Source: UMGS1958 sp045542415 (GTDB taxonomy: Bacteria > Bacillota > Clostridia > UBA1381). From it: a DNA stretch of 64,000 nucleotides. The stretch covers positions 1 through 64,000 of the forward strand of contig JAZQKZ010000048.1 in assembly GCA_045542415.1 (NCBI GenBank), given 5' to 3'. The position numbers and the translations under genes are program-made. Within the stretch, counting starts at the first letter, position 1; each line of letters begins with the position of its first letter. Positions 9,017 to 17,179 of this stretch are shown one piece after another. The notes beneath the pieces are model-generated. The model did no database searches. It saw only the letters and a list, made by a program, of their open reading frames with translations, and was not told where the DNA came from.

Positions 9017-10201
9017 ATGTACAACAAGTTAACAGTTGAAGATGTAGAAGTTAAGGGCAAGAGAGTCCTCGTAAGATGCGACTTTAACGTTCCGTTAGAC
9101 GCAGAGGGCAATATTACAGACGAGAACAGAATTGTAGGTGCTATGCCGACAATCGAGTATCTTGTAAATAACGGCGCAAAGGTTATCCTTTGCTCACACA
9201 TGGGTAAGCCCAAGGGCGAGCCGGTACCGTCATTATCACTCGCACCGGTTGCAAAGAGATTATCAGAGAAGTTAGGTAAGGAAGTTGTTTTCGCAGCTGA
9301 CGATAACGTAGTAGGCGAGAACGCAAAGGCAGCAGTTGCAGCTATGAACGAGGGCGACGTAGTTCTTTTAGAGAACACACGTTACAGAAAAGAAGAGACA
9401 AAGAACGTTGAGGACTTCTCAAAGGACCTCGCATCACTTGCTGACCTCTTCGTAAACGACGCTTTCGGTACAGCTCACAGAGCACACTGCTCAAACGTAG
9501 GTATCACAGAGTTCGTTAAGCCGGCAGTTGCAGGCTACCTCATCGGTAAGGAAATTGATTTCTTAGGAAACGCAGTTAACACACCGGTAAGACCGCTCGT
9601 AGCAGTATTAGGCGGTTCAAAGGTATCATCAAAGATTTCAGTTATCGAGAATCTTTTAAAGAAGGTTGACAAGCTCATCATCGGCGGCGGTATGGCATAT
9701 ACATTCTTCGCTGCACAGGGCAAGACAACAGGTACTTCATTACTTGAGCCGGATTACATCGACTATGCTAAGAAGATGTTAGACGAGGCAGGCGACAAGA
9801 TTGTATTACCGATTGATACAGTAGTTACAGAGGCATTTGATAACGATGCTCCGTCACAGATCGTTGAGGGTAACATTCCGGACGGCTGGATGGGTCTTGA
9901 TATCGGACCGAAGTCAATTGAGTTATTCAAGGGCGTTTTAGCTGATGCTAAGACAGTTGTATGGAACGGACCGATGGGCGTGTTTGAGATGTCAAACTTC
10001 GCAAAGGGTACAAACGAGATTGCTGCATTATTAGCTGATTTAGATGCTACAACAATCATCGGCGGCGGCGACAGTGTTGCAGCTGTTAACCAGGCAGGTC
10101 TCGGCGACAAGATGAGCCACATCTCAACAGGCGGCGGCGCATCAATGGAGTTCCTTGAGGGTAAGGAGTTACCGGGTATCGTTGCGTTAAGCGATAAATA
10201 A
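9017..10201 (+). CDS. pgk: Phosphoglycerate kinase
   Basis: A 394-residue glycolytic enzyme that transfers phosphate from 1,3-bisphosphoglycerate to ADP. It starts with KRVLVRCDFNVPLD and carries the substrate motif SHMGKPKG, the nucleotide-binding GPMGVFE and the C-terminal STGGGASMEFLEG. The start at 9017 is set by AAAGGAG 9 bases upstream; the in-frame ATG at 8972 has none. It is the first gene of the pgk-tpiA-gpmI cluster. gapA and eno are not in the window. Confidence 0.97.
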   Translation: MYNKLTVEDVEVKGKRVLVRCDFNVPLDAEGNITDENRIVGAMPTIEYLVNNGAKVILCSHMGKPKGEPVPSLSLAPVAKRLSEKLGKEVVFAADDNVVGENAKAAVAAMNEGDVVLLENTRYRKEETKNVEDFSKDLASLADLFVNDAFGTAHRAHCSNVGITEFVKPAVAGYLIGKEIDFLGNAVNTPVRPLVAVLGGSKVSSKISVIENLLKKVDKLIIGGGMAYTFFAAQGKTTGTSLLEPDYIDYAKKMLDEAGDKIVLPIDTVVTEAFDNDAPSQIVEGNIPDGWMGLDIGPKSIELFKGVLADAKTVVWNGPMGVFEMSNFAKGTNEIAALLADLDATTIIGGGDSVAAVNQAGLGDKMSHISTGGGASMEFLEGKELPGIVALSDK

Positions 10202-10220
10202 ATCTTGCGATTTATTTATC
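10197..10220 (+). terminator. Weak hairpin at the pgk end
   Basis: TAAATAAATC and GATTTATTTA pair around TTGC. It overlaps the pgk stop codon, is AT-rich and has no separate T-run, so attenuation is more likely than full termination. Confidence 0.4.
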
Positions 10221-10327
10221 TAAGATAATAGATAATAAATAATAGATAATAGATAATAAATATGGTGATTTTTTGCTTTGCAAAAAATATTTGATCTCTT
10301 ATCTTTTCGACTAAAAGGAGAAACACA
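10220..10327 (+). repeat. 108-bp leader repeat, copy 1 (before tpiA)
   Basis: This leader is 108 bp long and differs from the copy at 11118-11225 at about 5 positions. It contains GATAATA tandem units, a hairpin ATTTTTTGC-TTT-GCAAAAAAT and ends with the tpiA ribosome binding site AAAAGGAGAAACAC. Confidence 0.9.
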
Positions 10328-11080
10328 ATGGGCAAGTATATAATTGCAGGTAACTGGAAGATGAACAAGCTTCCGTCAGAAACATATGACTATGTTAAAG
10401 AAGTTGTTGAAGCAACAAAGGGCGCTGAGTGCGAGGTTGTATGCTGTACTCCGTTCGTTTGCTTAAGCGAGGCAGTTCGTGCCGCTAAGGATACACACGT
10501 TAAGATCGGTGCAGAGAACTTACACTTCTGCGACAGCGGTGCTTACACAGGTGAAGTAAGTGCAGATATGCTCGTTGACTTAGGTGTTGAGTACGTTATC
10601 ATCGGTCACAGCGAGAGACGTGAGTACAATAACGAGACAGACGAGACAGTAAACAAGAAGGTTATCAAGGCTCTTGAAAAGAACCTTGTTCCGGTACTTT
10701 GCGTAGGCGAGAGCTTAGAGCAAAGAGAAGCTAACATCACAATGGATCTTATCACAATCCAGATTAAGAAGGCATTTGCAGGCATCGGTGCGGCTGATGC
10801 GGCAAAGGTTGTTGTAGCTTACGAGCCGATCTGGGCTATCGGTACAGGCAAGACAGCTACTGATGATCAGGCTGAAGAGGTTTGCGGTGCAATCCGTGAG
10901 GTATTGGCTTCATTATACGATGCAGATACAGCAAAGGCTGTTACAATCCAGTACGGCGGCAGCATGAATGCAGGCAACTGTGCAGGTCTTTTGGCAAAGG
11001 CAAACATTGACGGCGGTTTGATCGGCGGTGCTTCATTAAAGTCAGCTGATTTTGCTACAATCGTTAAGGCAGCGAAATAA
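10328..11080 (+). CDS. tpiA: Triosephosphate isomerase
   Basis: A 250-residue TIM-barrel enzyme that interconverts glyceraldehyde-3-phosphate and dihydroxyacetone phosphate. It shows the N-terminal substrate Lys (GNWKMNK), the catalytic His/Arg segment IIGHSERREY, the catalytic Glu in AYEPIWAIGTGKTA and the phosphate loop YGGSMNAGN with GLIGGASLK. The ribosome binding site AAAAGGAG lies inside the repeated leader. It is the middle gene of the glycolytic cluster, and a hairpin terminator follows it. Confidence 0.97.
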   Translation: MGKYIIAGNWKMNKLPSETYDYVKEVVEATKGAECEVVCCTPFVCLSEAVRAAKDTHVKIGAENLHFCDSGAYTGEVSADMLVDLGVEYVIIGHSERREYNNETDETVNKKVIKALEKNLVPVLCVGESLEQREANITMDLITIQIKKAFAGIGAADAAKVVVAYEPIWAIGTGKTATDDQAEEVCGAIREVLASLYDADTAKAVTIQYGGSMNAGNCAGLLAKANIDGGLIGGASLKSADFATIVKAAK

Positions 11081-11088
11081 ATAAGCGA

Positions 11089-11118
11089 AAAAGAAATTCC
11101 GTTTGGAATTTCTTTTTC
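11089..11118 (+). terminator. Hairpin terminator after tpiA
   Basis: AAAAAGAAATTCC and GGAATTTCTTTTT pair around GTTT, and the T-rich right arm can act as the release tract. This suggests gpmI has its own transcription start, perhaps within the repeated leader. Confidence 0.7.
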
Positions 11119-11225
11119 TAAGATAATAAAGAATAAAGAATAGATAATAGATAATAAATATGGTGATTTTTTGCTTTGCAAAAAATATTTGATCTCGTAT
11201 CTTTTCGACTAAAAGGAGAAACACT
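11118..11225 (+). repeat. 108-bp leader repeat, copy 2 (before gpmI)
   Basis: Same length as copy 1, about 95% identical, ending in the gpmI ribosome binding site. The identical core covers the GCTTTGC hairpin and the segment TATCTTTTCGACTAAAAGGA. Confidence 0.9.
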
Positions 11226-12743
11226 ATGGCAAAGAATCCTGTGGCTTTAATCATCATGGATGGTTATGGCTTAAATGATACGGTTGAGGGTAACGCTATC
11301 AAGGCGGCAAAGACTCCCAACCTTGATAAATATTTTGCTTCTTATCCCCACACAACTCTTCAGGCAAGCGGTCTTCATGTAGGACTTCCGGACGGTCAGA
11401 TGGGTAACAGTGAGGTAGGACATACTAATATCGGTGCCGGAAGAATCGTATATCAGATGCTTGTTAAGATTTCAAAGGATATCGAGGACGGCACAATCAA
11501 GTCAAACAAGGCTTTAAAGGATGCAATGGCAAAGGCGAAGGAGTCGGGCAAAAAGCTTCACTTCATCGGTCTTTTATCGGACGGCGGCGTTCACAGCCAC
11601 AATGAACATCTTTACGGCTTATTGGATATGGCAAAGTCAGAGGGGCTTAGCGAGGTATATATCCACACTTTCCATGACGGACGTGACGTTCCGCCGACAT
11701 CAGGTGTTGAGTATATGCAGCAGCTTGTTGACAAGACAAAGGAAATCGGTATCGGTAAGGTAGCAACTATTGCAGGTCGTTTCTACGCTATGGACCGTGA
11801 CAACGCATGGGACAGAGTTGAAAAGGCATATAATGCAATGGTTAAGGGCGAGGGAATTAAGGAAAATGACCCGGTTGAGGCTATCAAGAACTCATACGCA
11901 AATGACGTTACAGACGAGTTTATCGTTCCGACAGTACTTGACGAAAACGGTATGATTGAGGACGGCGACAGTGTTGTTATGATTAACTTCCGTCCCGACC
12001 GTGCAAGACAGATTACAAGAGCATTTGTTGATCCGGAGTTTAACGGATTTGACAGAGAGTTCATGAGCTTAAACTATGTATGTATGGCTCAGTATGACGC
12101 TTCAATGCCTAACGTAACAGTGGCATATCCGCCGGAGCAGCTTACAATGACTTTTGGTGAGTACATGTCAAAGCTCGGCAAGACTCAGTTAAGAATCGCC
12201 GAGACACAGAAGTATGCACACGTTACATTCTTCTTCAACGGCGGTGAGGAAAAGCAGTTTGACGGTGAGGACAGAATTTTAATCAAGTCACCGGATGTTG
12301 AGACCTTTGATATGAAGCCGGAAATGAGTGCTTACGAGGTATGCGATGCAGTATGCAAGGCAATTGACGAGGATAAGTATGACGTAATCATCTTAAACTA
12401 TGCAAACTGCGACATGGTAGGACATACAGGTATTTTCGAGGCGGCAGTTGCAGCTGTTGAGGCAGTTGACGAGTGCGTAGGAAAAATGGTGGATAAGCTT
12501 CTTGAAAAGGGCGGCAAGGCAATCATTACAGCAGATCACGGTAATGCAGACTGTCTTATCGACCCGGAGACAAAGGATGTATTCACTGCACATACAACAA
12601 ATCCGGTTCCGATGATTGTAATTGGTCAGGGTGATGTTAAGTTAAGCGAGGGTGCTTTGTGCGACCTTTGTCCGACAATGCTCGATATGATGGAAATCGA
12701 TCAGCCGGTTGAAATGACAGGTAAGAGCTTAATTGTTAAATAA
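11226..12743 (+). CDS. gpmI: 2,3-bisphosphoglycerate-independent phosphoglycerate mutase
   Basis: A 505-residue alkaline-phosphatase-fold, Mn-dependent enzyme converting 3-phosphoglycerate to 2-phosphoglycerate. Visible are the N-terminal metal Asp (IIMDGYGL), the catalytic Ser loop GQMGNSEVGHTNIGAGR, the HDGRDVPP motif, and the second metal set NYANCDMVGHTG and TADHGNAD. Length is as expected (about 510). It completes the pgk-tpiA-gpmI cluster. Downstream is a promoter buried in a palindrome. Confidence 0.96.
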   Translation: MAKNPVALIIMDGYGLNDTVEGNAIKAAKTPNLDKYFASYPHTTLQASGLHVGLPDGQMGNSEVGHTNIGAGRIVYQMLVKISKDIEDGTIKSNKALKDAMAKAKESGKKLHFIGLLSDGGVHSHNEHLYGLLDMAKSEGLSEVYIHTFHDGRDVPPTSGVEYMQQLVDKTKEIGIGKVATIAGRFYAMDRDNAWDRVEKAYNAMVKGEGIKENDPVEAIKNSYANDVTDEFIVPTVLDENGMIEDGDSVVMINFRPDRARQITRAFVDPEFNGFDREFMSLNYVCMAQYDASMPNVTVAYPPEQLTMTFGEYMSKLGKTQLRIAETQKYAHVTFFFNGGEEKQFDGEDRILIKSPDVETFDMKPEMSAYEVCDAVCKAIDEDKYDVIILNYANCDMVGHTGIFEAAVAAVEAVDECVGKMVDKLLEKGGKAIITADHGNADCLIDPETKDVFTAHTTNPVPMIVIGQGDVKLSEGALCDLCPTMLDMMEIDQPVEMTGKSLIVK

Positions 12744-12744
12744 A

Positions 12745-12783
12745 ATATCACCCCTTGACAATATTGTCAGGGGGTGATATAAT
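12745..12783 (+). promoter_or_regulatory. Palindromic promoter of RNA module 1
   Basis: TTGACA (12755-12760) and TATAAT (12778-12783) with exactly 17 bp form a perfect consensus promoter. Its -35 box and spacer are embedded in an inverted repeat with 16-bp arms (12745-12760 and 12765-12780, one mismatch, 4-bp centre). The palindrome may be an operator, and as RNA it could also help end the gpmI transcript. A very similar palindrome-promoter precedes rsmA at 13172-13207. Confidence 0.75.
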
Positions 12784-12789
12784 ATAAAC

Positions 12790-12876
12790 AGAAAAAGGCA
12801 AGACTTCAAACAGTCAGCCGCAGATGAAAGTTATGAAATAACCGTGATCTTTGGCGAGGGCACGGTTATTTTGCTT
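12790..12876 (+). ncRNA. Putative antitoxin RNA, module 1
   Basis: A short transcript is predicted from the consensus promoter at 12755-12783 to a hairpin with arms AATAACCGTG (12837-12846) and CACGGTTATT (12861-12870), followed by TTTGCTT. No ribosome binding site or open frame is evident. Its 3' end is antisense to the last codons and 3' region of the facing peptide gene (12866-12949). The loop TTTGGCGAGGG resembles that of module 2 (TTTGGCTGGG). The 5' and 3' ends are estimates. Confidence 0.6.
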
Positions 12877-12949
12877 CTACAGCAAATACTATCATGAGTA
12901 ATATCACATAAATTATTATTTCTAATATTTTTAAAATGAATTTTCTCAT
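12866..12949 (-). CDS. 27-residue hydrophobic peptide, type I toxin candidate, module 1
   Basis: A 27-codon gene reading M-R-K-F-I-L-K at the start and V-F-A-V-E-A-K at the end, with one membrane-spanning stretch of Ile/Leu/Val between charged ends. The very strong ribosome binding site GGAGGTGG (12956-12963) ends 6 bases before the ATG. It is homologous to the peptide at 17258-17341: the same length, 12 of 27 residues identical, and the rest mostly conservative changes. Short peptides of this shape are membrane toxins in type I toxin-antitoxin systems (TxpA, BsrG, Fst types). The facing RNA and the structured 5' leader support that reading. Toxicity is inferred, and a small regulatory or leader peptide is the alternative. 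Confidence 0.7.
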   Translation of the reverse strand: MRKFILKILEIIIYVILLMIVFAVEAK

Positions 12950-13086
12950 TTCGCACCACCTCCAATCCCGACACTCTTGATTTGCACTGTATGTACAGTG
13001 TGTCACAATAGTGGATATGAAATGGAGCGGCTAACCGTCTGTTCTTGTCTTACCCTTTTCCGTCCGGATTTACTCCGGCAAATTTT

Positions 13087-13115
13087 ATTTTATAACAGAA
13101 TTTGACAAAATTCAA
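13087..13115 (-). promoter_or_regulatory. Promoter of peptide gene, module 1
   Basis: On the minus strand TTGAAT (13110-13115) and TAAAAT (13087-13092) are 17 bp apart and align with the TTGAAA/TATAAT pair of module 2. The leader that follows (about 130 nt) has hairpins CCGGA/TCCGG and CACTGTA/TACAGTG. Confidence 0.55.
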
Positions 13116-13171
13116 GGGAATAATATAAATGTAATATATTTGCAAATAAAAGAATCATAATAGATAAAAAC

Positions 13172-13207
13172 ACACCCCTTGACAGTTGTGTCGAGGGGTG
13201 TTATAAT
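13172..13207 (+). promoter_or_regulatory. Palindromic promoter of rsmA
   Basis: TTGACA (13179-13184) and TATAAT (13202-13207) are 17 bp apart. Arms of 13 bp (13172-13184 and 13189-13201, one mismatch) enclose the -35 box. The design matches 12745-12783, which suggests a common regulator or a flanking direct repeat. Confidence 0.75.
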
Positions 13208-13247
13208 ATCATATAATTAATTTTTATGTGAAAAAAGGAGTAAAAGG

Positions 13248-14096
13248 ATGGAATTAACATCTCCTAAAACAATAAAAAACATAGCCGCACAGTTCGGCTT
13301 CACATTTAAAAAAGGATTGGGACAGAACTTTCTCACATCTCAGGCAGTTTTGGAGGATATCGCCGATGCTGCCGGAATAGACGGCGGCGTACTTGAGATA
13401 GGTCCCGGCTTCGGCGTGCTTACAAAGGAGCTTTCAAAGCATGCACAAAAGGTTGTGTCTGTCGAAATCGACGAGCGTTTGAATGAGGTTCTGGAATATA
13501 CTCTTGCGGAATGTGATAATGTAAAAATTATTAATTCAGATGTCATGAAAACTGATTTAAAACAGCTCATAGCTGATGAGTTCGGTGACATGAGTGTAAG
13601 TGTTGCGGCAAATCTGCCGTATTATATAACAACACCGATTATAACTCGCCTGCTTGAAGAGCGTCTTGATATTAAAAATATAGTTGTAATGGTACAAAAA
13701 GAGGTTGCAGAGCGTATGTGTGCAAGAGAGGGTACAAAGGACTACGGTGCAATCACGCTTTTATGTCGTTATTATACCGAGCCGTCAATCGTGACAACCG
13801 TTCCGGCAGGGCTTTTCGTGCCGCCGCCCAAGGTTGACAGTGCAGTTTTAAAAATGCGTGTGCTTGATGAGCCGTCGGTAAAGGTAAAGGATGAGAAGGT
13901 ATTTTTCAAGACTGTAAAGGCAGCTTTCGGACAGCGTAGAAAAACGCTTATGAACTGTATATCAAATGCGTTCCCGATACCCAAGTCCGAGCTAGAGGTA
14001 CGCTTTGAAAAAGCCGGAATAGACTCGAGACGTCGGGGTGAGACGCTTTCAATAGAAGAATTTGCACGTCTTGCGGATTGTCTTGTTGAGGGGTAA
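13248..14096 (+). CDS. rsmA: 16S rRNA (adenine1518/1519-N6) dimethyltransferase
   Basis: A 282-residue SAM-dependent methyltransferase (KsgA) that dimethylates two adjacent adenines near the 3' end of 16S rRNA. The SAM site is VLEIGPGFGVLTKEL, and the adenine-binding catalytic motif is NLPYYITTPI. The C-terminal helical domain ends with SRRRGETLSIEEFARLAD. The start is supported by AAAGGAG upstream. It has its own palindromic promoter and a downstream terminator. Confidence 0.96.
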   Translation: MELTSPKTIKNIAAQFGFTFKKGLGQNFLTSQAVLEDIADAAGIDGGVLEIGPGFGVLTKELSKHAQKVVSVEIDERLNEVLEYTLAECDNVKIINSDVMKTDLKQLIADEFGDMSVSVAANLPYYITTPIITRLLEERLDIKNIVVMVQKEVAERMCAREGTKDYGAITLLCRYYTEPSIVTTVPAGLFVPPPKVDSAVLKMRVLDEPSVKVKDEKVFFKTVKAAFGQRRKTLMNCISNAFPIPKSELEVRFEKAGIDSRRRGETLSIEEFARLADCLVEG

Positions 14097-14154
14097 AAAT
14101 TTTAGATAGATTATGGTTTGTCGGCGTTGTTGACGCTTGTACGGACGATACATG

Positions 14155-14176
14155 AGGGAGCAATGCTCCCTTTTTG
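14155..14176 (+). terminator. Terminator after rsmA
   Basis: AGGGAGC-AAT-GCTCCCT is followed by a short T-run. It lies between convergent rsmA and spoIIE. Confidence 0.75.
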
Positions 14177-14191
14177 ATTTAACACAACGAC

Positions 14192-16438
14192 CTATTCCAC
14201 ACAAACAACAACCACACTTAAATCATCAAACGCAGACCCGTTCCATTTTGAAATTGCCTTGTCAATAACAGCAGCGGCGGTTGATTGGGCATCCTCTCTT
14301 ATTTCGCTTTTTACCCATTCACCGAACACCCCCCCGCATTGCGTTACGCCGTCGGTTGCCATTATAAACATATCTCCGCTGTGAATACGGCGAAGCTGCT
14401 GCTTTATGTTTATTTCATCAACCATCCCTGCCGGCAGCGACAGCGGAAGAACGGTCTCATATTTGCCGTCATGTATGAAAACTGTTTCGGCACTGCCTAT
14501 TTTAAACATCCGTGCAACTCCTCCGGCACGGTCGATACACAGCAAATCGATTGAAGCGGTACGCTCACGGTCAAGCTGTAAGCACAGTGCGGAATTGACG
14601 GTTTTTATTGCGGTTTCTGCATCAAAGCCGGCTAAAATAAACTCCTTTAAAAGCCGTATAATCGCTTCACTTTCGTTTCTTGCATCATATCCGCAGCCCA
14701 TGCCGTCGGAAATTATTATAAACGTACGGTAATCGCCCGTTTCAAAAATCTCGACATTATCCCCCGATACACTGCACCCGTCACACGGCACGCCGCACAT
14801 ACCTGTAGTAACGGAAAATACAGGCTTTGTCACGAATTTGGCTATTCCCTCTTTCTCGCTTTCAAACTCCATCTTAACTCCCGTAACGTCGGATATAATC
14901 TCCTCAAGACGGTCAATATAAGCACCGCTGTGCAGTCCGAGATACACCTCAAGAATATTCTCGCCCGTTTCAATCACGCTTACCTCAAAAAGCATAATAC
15001 CCTCCTTGTCAAGCTCGGTAATTATGCTTTCCTCGTAATCGGTTCGGAAATTGATTTTTGTCTCGACTGCCGCCGATACGGAAGCAAGCATGGCAGATAT
15101 ATCGCGGTATTGCTCAGAGGCAAGGTCACGGCTTCTTATCGCTTCACCCCGAAAAAGCTCACGTTCACGGTAAATCTCGTATATATGCAAAAACTCGTTT
15201 ATAAAATCCGTACTCCTTACACATCCGTCAATTACACATTTCGGGATTTCCTCATTCTTTTCAACAGCATCAAGCAACGTAAGCATACGCTTGTAGGTGG
15301 AATTGAAATCACGCTCCCAACAATGCACAGCTGTTGAACAGCCCCGACAGACACGTCTTGCCGTCTCGTCAAACAGGTCGGCGGCATCCGCTTCAAGCCT
15401 TTTGATACGCTTGTCCGATAGTGTGCAGAAAACCGCATCAAGAGACGAAAATGCAGAGGAAAGTGCCTGAAGCCTGTCCCTTAAATACAGCCGCACACGC
15501 TCGGCGGTATTGAGTCCGTCACAGCTCATTGTACGGGTGAAAAGTCCGTTTATTTTCATATGGAATTTATCCGGTAAGGTTGTAAAAATAACAGCACCGA
15601 TAACAACGTCAAACGGCTTTATATCAAGGCTTGTCCCGAACTTTGAATAAATAAGTGCGGCGGCGGCACCGCCAAGAAAGCCGACTGCAACGCCGTATTT
15701 CCCGAATCCTCTTAAAAGTGAACCGAAAAGTGAGCATAACCCGTAAAAGCCGGCGGAGGATATGCAATGCGGCCCCGACATGGAGCATACAAAGCCAATT
15801 CCTATCCCGGCACTTCCTGCACTGCTTAAATTGCAGTGGAACGCAATGCACATCACGATAAATACTGCCGCAACTCCCGACAGCGAAATTCCGATGGGAA
15901 GCTCTGCTCCGCTGACACCCGTGATACATACGCCTGCGGTAAGTGCAACGCTTATCAGCTCATCGCGTGCAATGCTTGTCCGTGAGCTGTGGTGTGCGAT
16001 AAAATCGGTACAGCGGATAAAAACTATGTACATTATTCCCGAAAGAGCCGCTTCAAGAAGAGCTATCACAAGTCCGTAAATACCGCCCGAAAAGCAAAGA
16101 GAATGTATTGCACCGCCCATAAATACCGAGCAGGTACATACAACGCTGTCATAGCGTGAGCTGCTGCGTCGGTTAAAGCGTGCAAAGAAGCAAAACAGCA
16201 GTGCGGCAATGAGATATTTCATTATAAATAAAGGTGCCTGTGCAGTGAGCAGTCCCATAGCTATGGCAAACAGACCTATATATGCAATACTCTTGTCAAG
16301 ACAAGCGGCAAAAAACGTAATTCCGAACGGATATATCCCCATGACTGAGGCACGGGAGGCGAGAACGAGCAAAAAGCAGATAAGGATATCGTGCCGCAGC
16401 GGTTTTCGCAGATTTATATATGTATTAATTTTCGGCAT
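14192..16438 (-). CDS. spoIIE: Stage II sporulation protein E (membrane PP2C phosphatase)
   Basis: A 748-residue protein. The N-terminal roughly 300 residues contain about ten hydrophobic segments, then a central cytoplasmic region, then a C-terminal PP2C phosphatase domain with IIISDGMGCGYDARNES, MFIMATDGVTQCGG and DDLSVVVVCV as metal-site motifs. In Bacillus it dephosphorylates SpoIIAA to activate sigma F in the forespore and acts at the polar septum. The start at 16438 is chosen because GAGGGG lies 8 bases upstream; the longer frame to 16558 runs through the promoter region. It is alone in its transcription unit. Confidence 0.94.
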   Translation of the reverse strand: MPKINTYINLRKPLRHDILICFLLVLASRASVMGIYPFGITFFAACLDKSIAYIGLFAIAMGLLTAQAPLFIMKYLIAALLFCFFARFNRRSSSRYDSVVCTCSVFMGGAIHSLCFSGGIYGLVIALLEAALSGIMYIVFIRCTDFIAHHSSRTSIARDELISVALTAGVCITGVSGAELPIGISLSGVAAVFIVMCIAFHCNLSSAGSAGIGIGFVCSMSGPHCISSAGFYGLCSLFGSLLRGFGKYGVAVGFLGGAAAALIYSKFGTSLDIKPFDVVIGAVIFTTLPDKFHMKINGLFTRTMSCDGLNTAERVRLYLRDRLQALSSAFSSLDAVFCTLSDKRIKRLEADAADLFDETARRVCRGCSTAVHCWERDFNSTYKRMLTLLDAVEKNEEIPKCVIDGCVRSTDFINEFLHIYEIYRERELFRGEAIRSRDLASEQYRDISAMLASVSAAVETKINFRTDYEESIITELDKEGIMLFEVSVIETGENILEVYLGLHSGAYIDRLEEIISDVTGVKMEFESEKEGIAKFVTKPVFSVTTGMCGVPCDGCSVSGDNVEIFETGDYRTFIIISDGMGCGYDARNESEAIIRLLKEFILAGFDAETAIKTVNSALCLQLDRERTASIDLLCIDRAGGVARMFKIGSAETVFIHDGKYETVLPLSLPAGMVDEINIKQQLRRIHSGDMFIMATDGVTQCGGVFGEWVKSEIREDAQSTAAAVIDKAISKWNGSAFDDLSVVVVCVE

Positions 16439-16478
16439 AAATATACACCCCTCAAAAATGATATTCTTAAACAGTGCT

Positions 16479-16511
16479 ATTATAACAGACACAGCATAAA
16501 AAAACTGTCGG
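16479..16511 (-). promoter_or_regulatory. Candidate Spo0A-type promoter of spoIIE
   Basis: On the minus strand a TATAAT (16479-16484) lies 21 bp from CCGACA (16506-16511). A long spacer of 21-22 bp is characteristic of the Spo0A-activated spoIIE and spoIIG promoters of Bacillus. TTGTCAAA, close to a 0A box (TTGTCGAA), occurs about 40 bp further upstream. The assignment is by resemblance only. Confidence 0.4.
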
Positions 16512-16551
16512 AATTTGCGGAGATTACCGTTATTTTCATCGACAGCACGTT

Positions 16552-16580
16552 TTGACAAAATGTGATAAGTATGTTATAAT
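16552..16580 (+). promoter_or_regulatory. Promoter of the phosphodiesterase gene
   Basis: TTGACA (16552-16557) and TATAAT (16575-16580) with 17 bp spacing. Confidence 0.75.
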
Positions 16581-16603
16581 AAAAAATATTATGGAGGTAG
16601 GCT

Positions 16604-17077
16604 ATGAAAAGGATTTTGATTTTTTCGGACAGTCACGGTGATACTGACAGATGTATGGAAATAATAAACAAGTACAGAGGACAGCTTGACATGGTTATCC
16701 ATGCAGGTGATACCGCAAGGGATGCAGAGGATCTGAGCTATATTTATGATGATATTCCCTTTAAGTATGTAAGGGGAAACAGTGATATTGTCTCCTCCGC
16801 AAACGGTGATTTGATAGTACTTTTCGGCGGTATAAAGATATTTGTAACACACGGTCACGGCTACAAGGTGAAGTATGAAATGCACTACAGCACGCTTGTA
16901 AAAAAGGCACAGGAGCTTGACGCTGATTTATGTGTGTTCGGGCATACGCATATTCCATACACCGCATTTGAGGGAAAGCTGACGGTTATAAATCCGGGCA
17001 GTGTCCGTTATGGAGGAACATATGCCATTGCGGAGATAGAGGAAGGCGAGGTAAAAACGGCGATTCTTAATTATTAA
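16604..17077 (+). CDS. YfcE/MJ0936-type metallophosphoesterase
   Basis: A 157-residue calcineurin-fold phosphodiesterase that uses two metal ions (usually Mn) and is often active on bis-pNPP in vitro. The metal motifs are in order: FSDSHGD (residues 7-13), HAGDT, RGNSD, VTHGHGY and FGHTHIP, followed by NPGSV. Ribosome binding site is GGAGG. The natural substrate of this family is unclear. It is monocistronic, with a consensus promoter and a terminator. Confidence 0.9.
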   Translation: MKRILIFSDSHGDTDRCMEIINKYRGQLDMVIHAGDTARDAEDLSYIYDDIPFKYVRGNSDIVSSANGDLIVLFGGIKIFVTHGHGYKVKYEMHYSTLVKKAQELDADLCVFGHTHIPYTAFEGKLTVINPGSVRYGGTYAIAEIEEGEVKTAILNY

Positions 17078-17103
17078 GGGGATATTTTGTCCCCTTTTTT
17101 GTT
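17076..17103 (+). terminator. Terminator after the phosphodiesterase gene
   Basis: AAGGGGA and TCCCCTT around a 7-base loop, followed by six Ts and GTTT. Confidence 0.85.
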
Positions 17104-17144
17104 TGATGTGTGTTTGTAAATAGACTATAATTCATCAATGGTGC

Positions 17145-17173
17145 TTGACAAGTATATAATTCTATGCTATAAT
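17145..17173 (+). promoter_or_regulatory. Promoter of RNA module 2
   Basis: TTGACA (17145-17150) and TATAAT (17168-17173) with 17 bp spacing. Unlike module 1, no palindrome surrounds it. Confidence 0.75.
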
Positions 17174-17179
17174 TAAAAT

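Noticed and set aside
15624..15929. Alternative-frame open frames inside spoIIE and other genes
   Set aside because: They overlap clearly functional genes in another frame or strand and have no initiation signals of their own.
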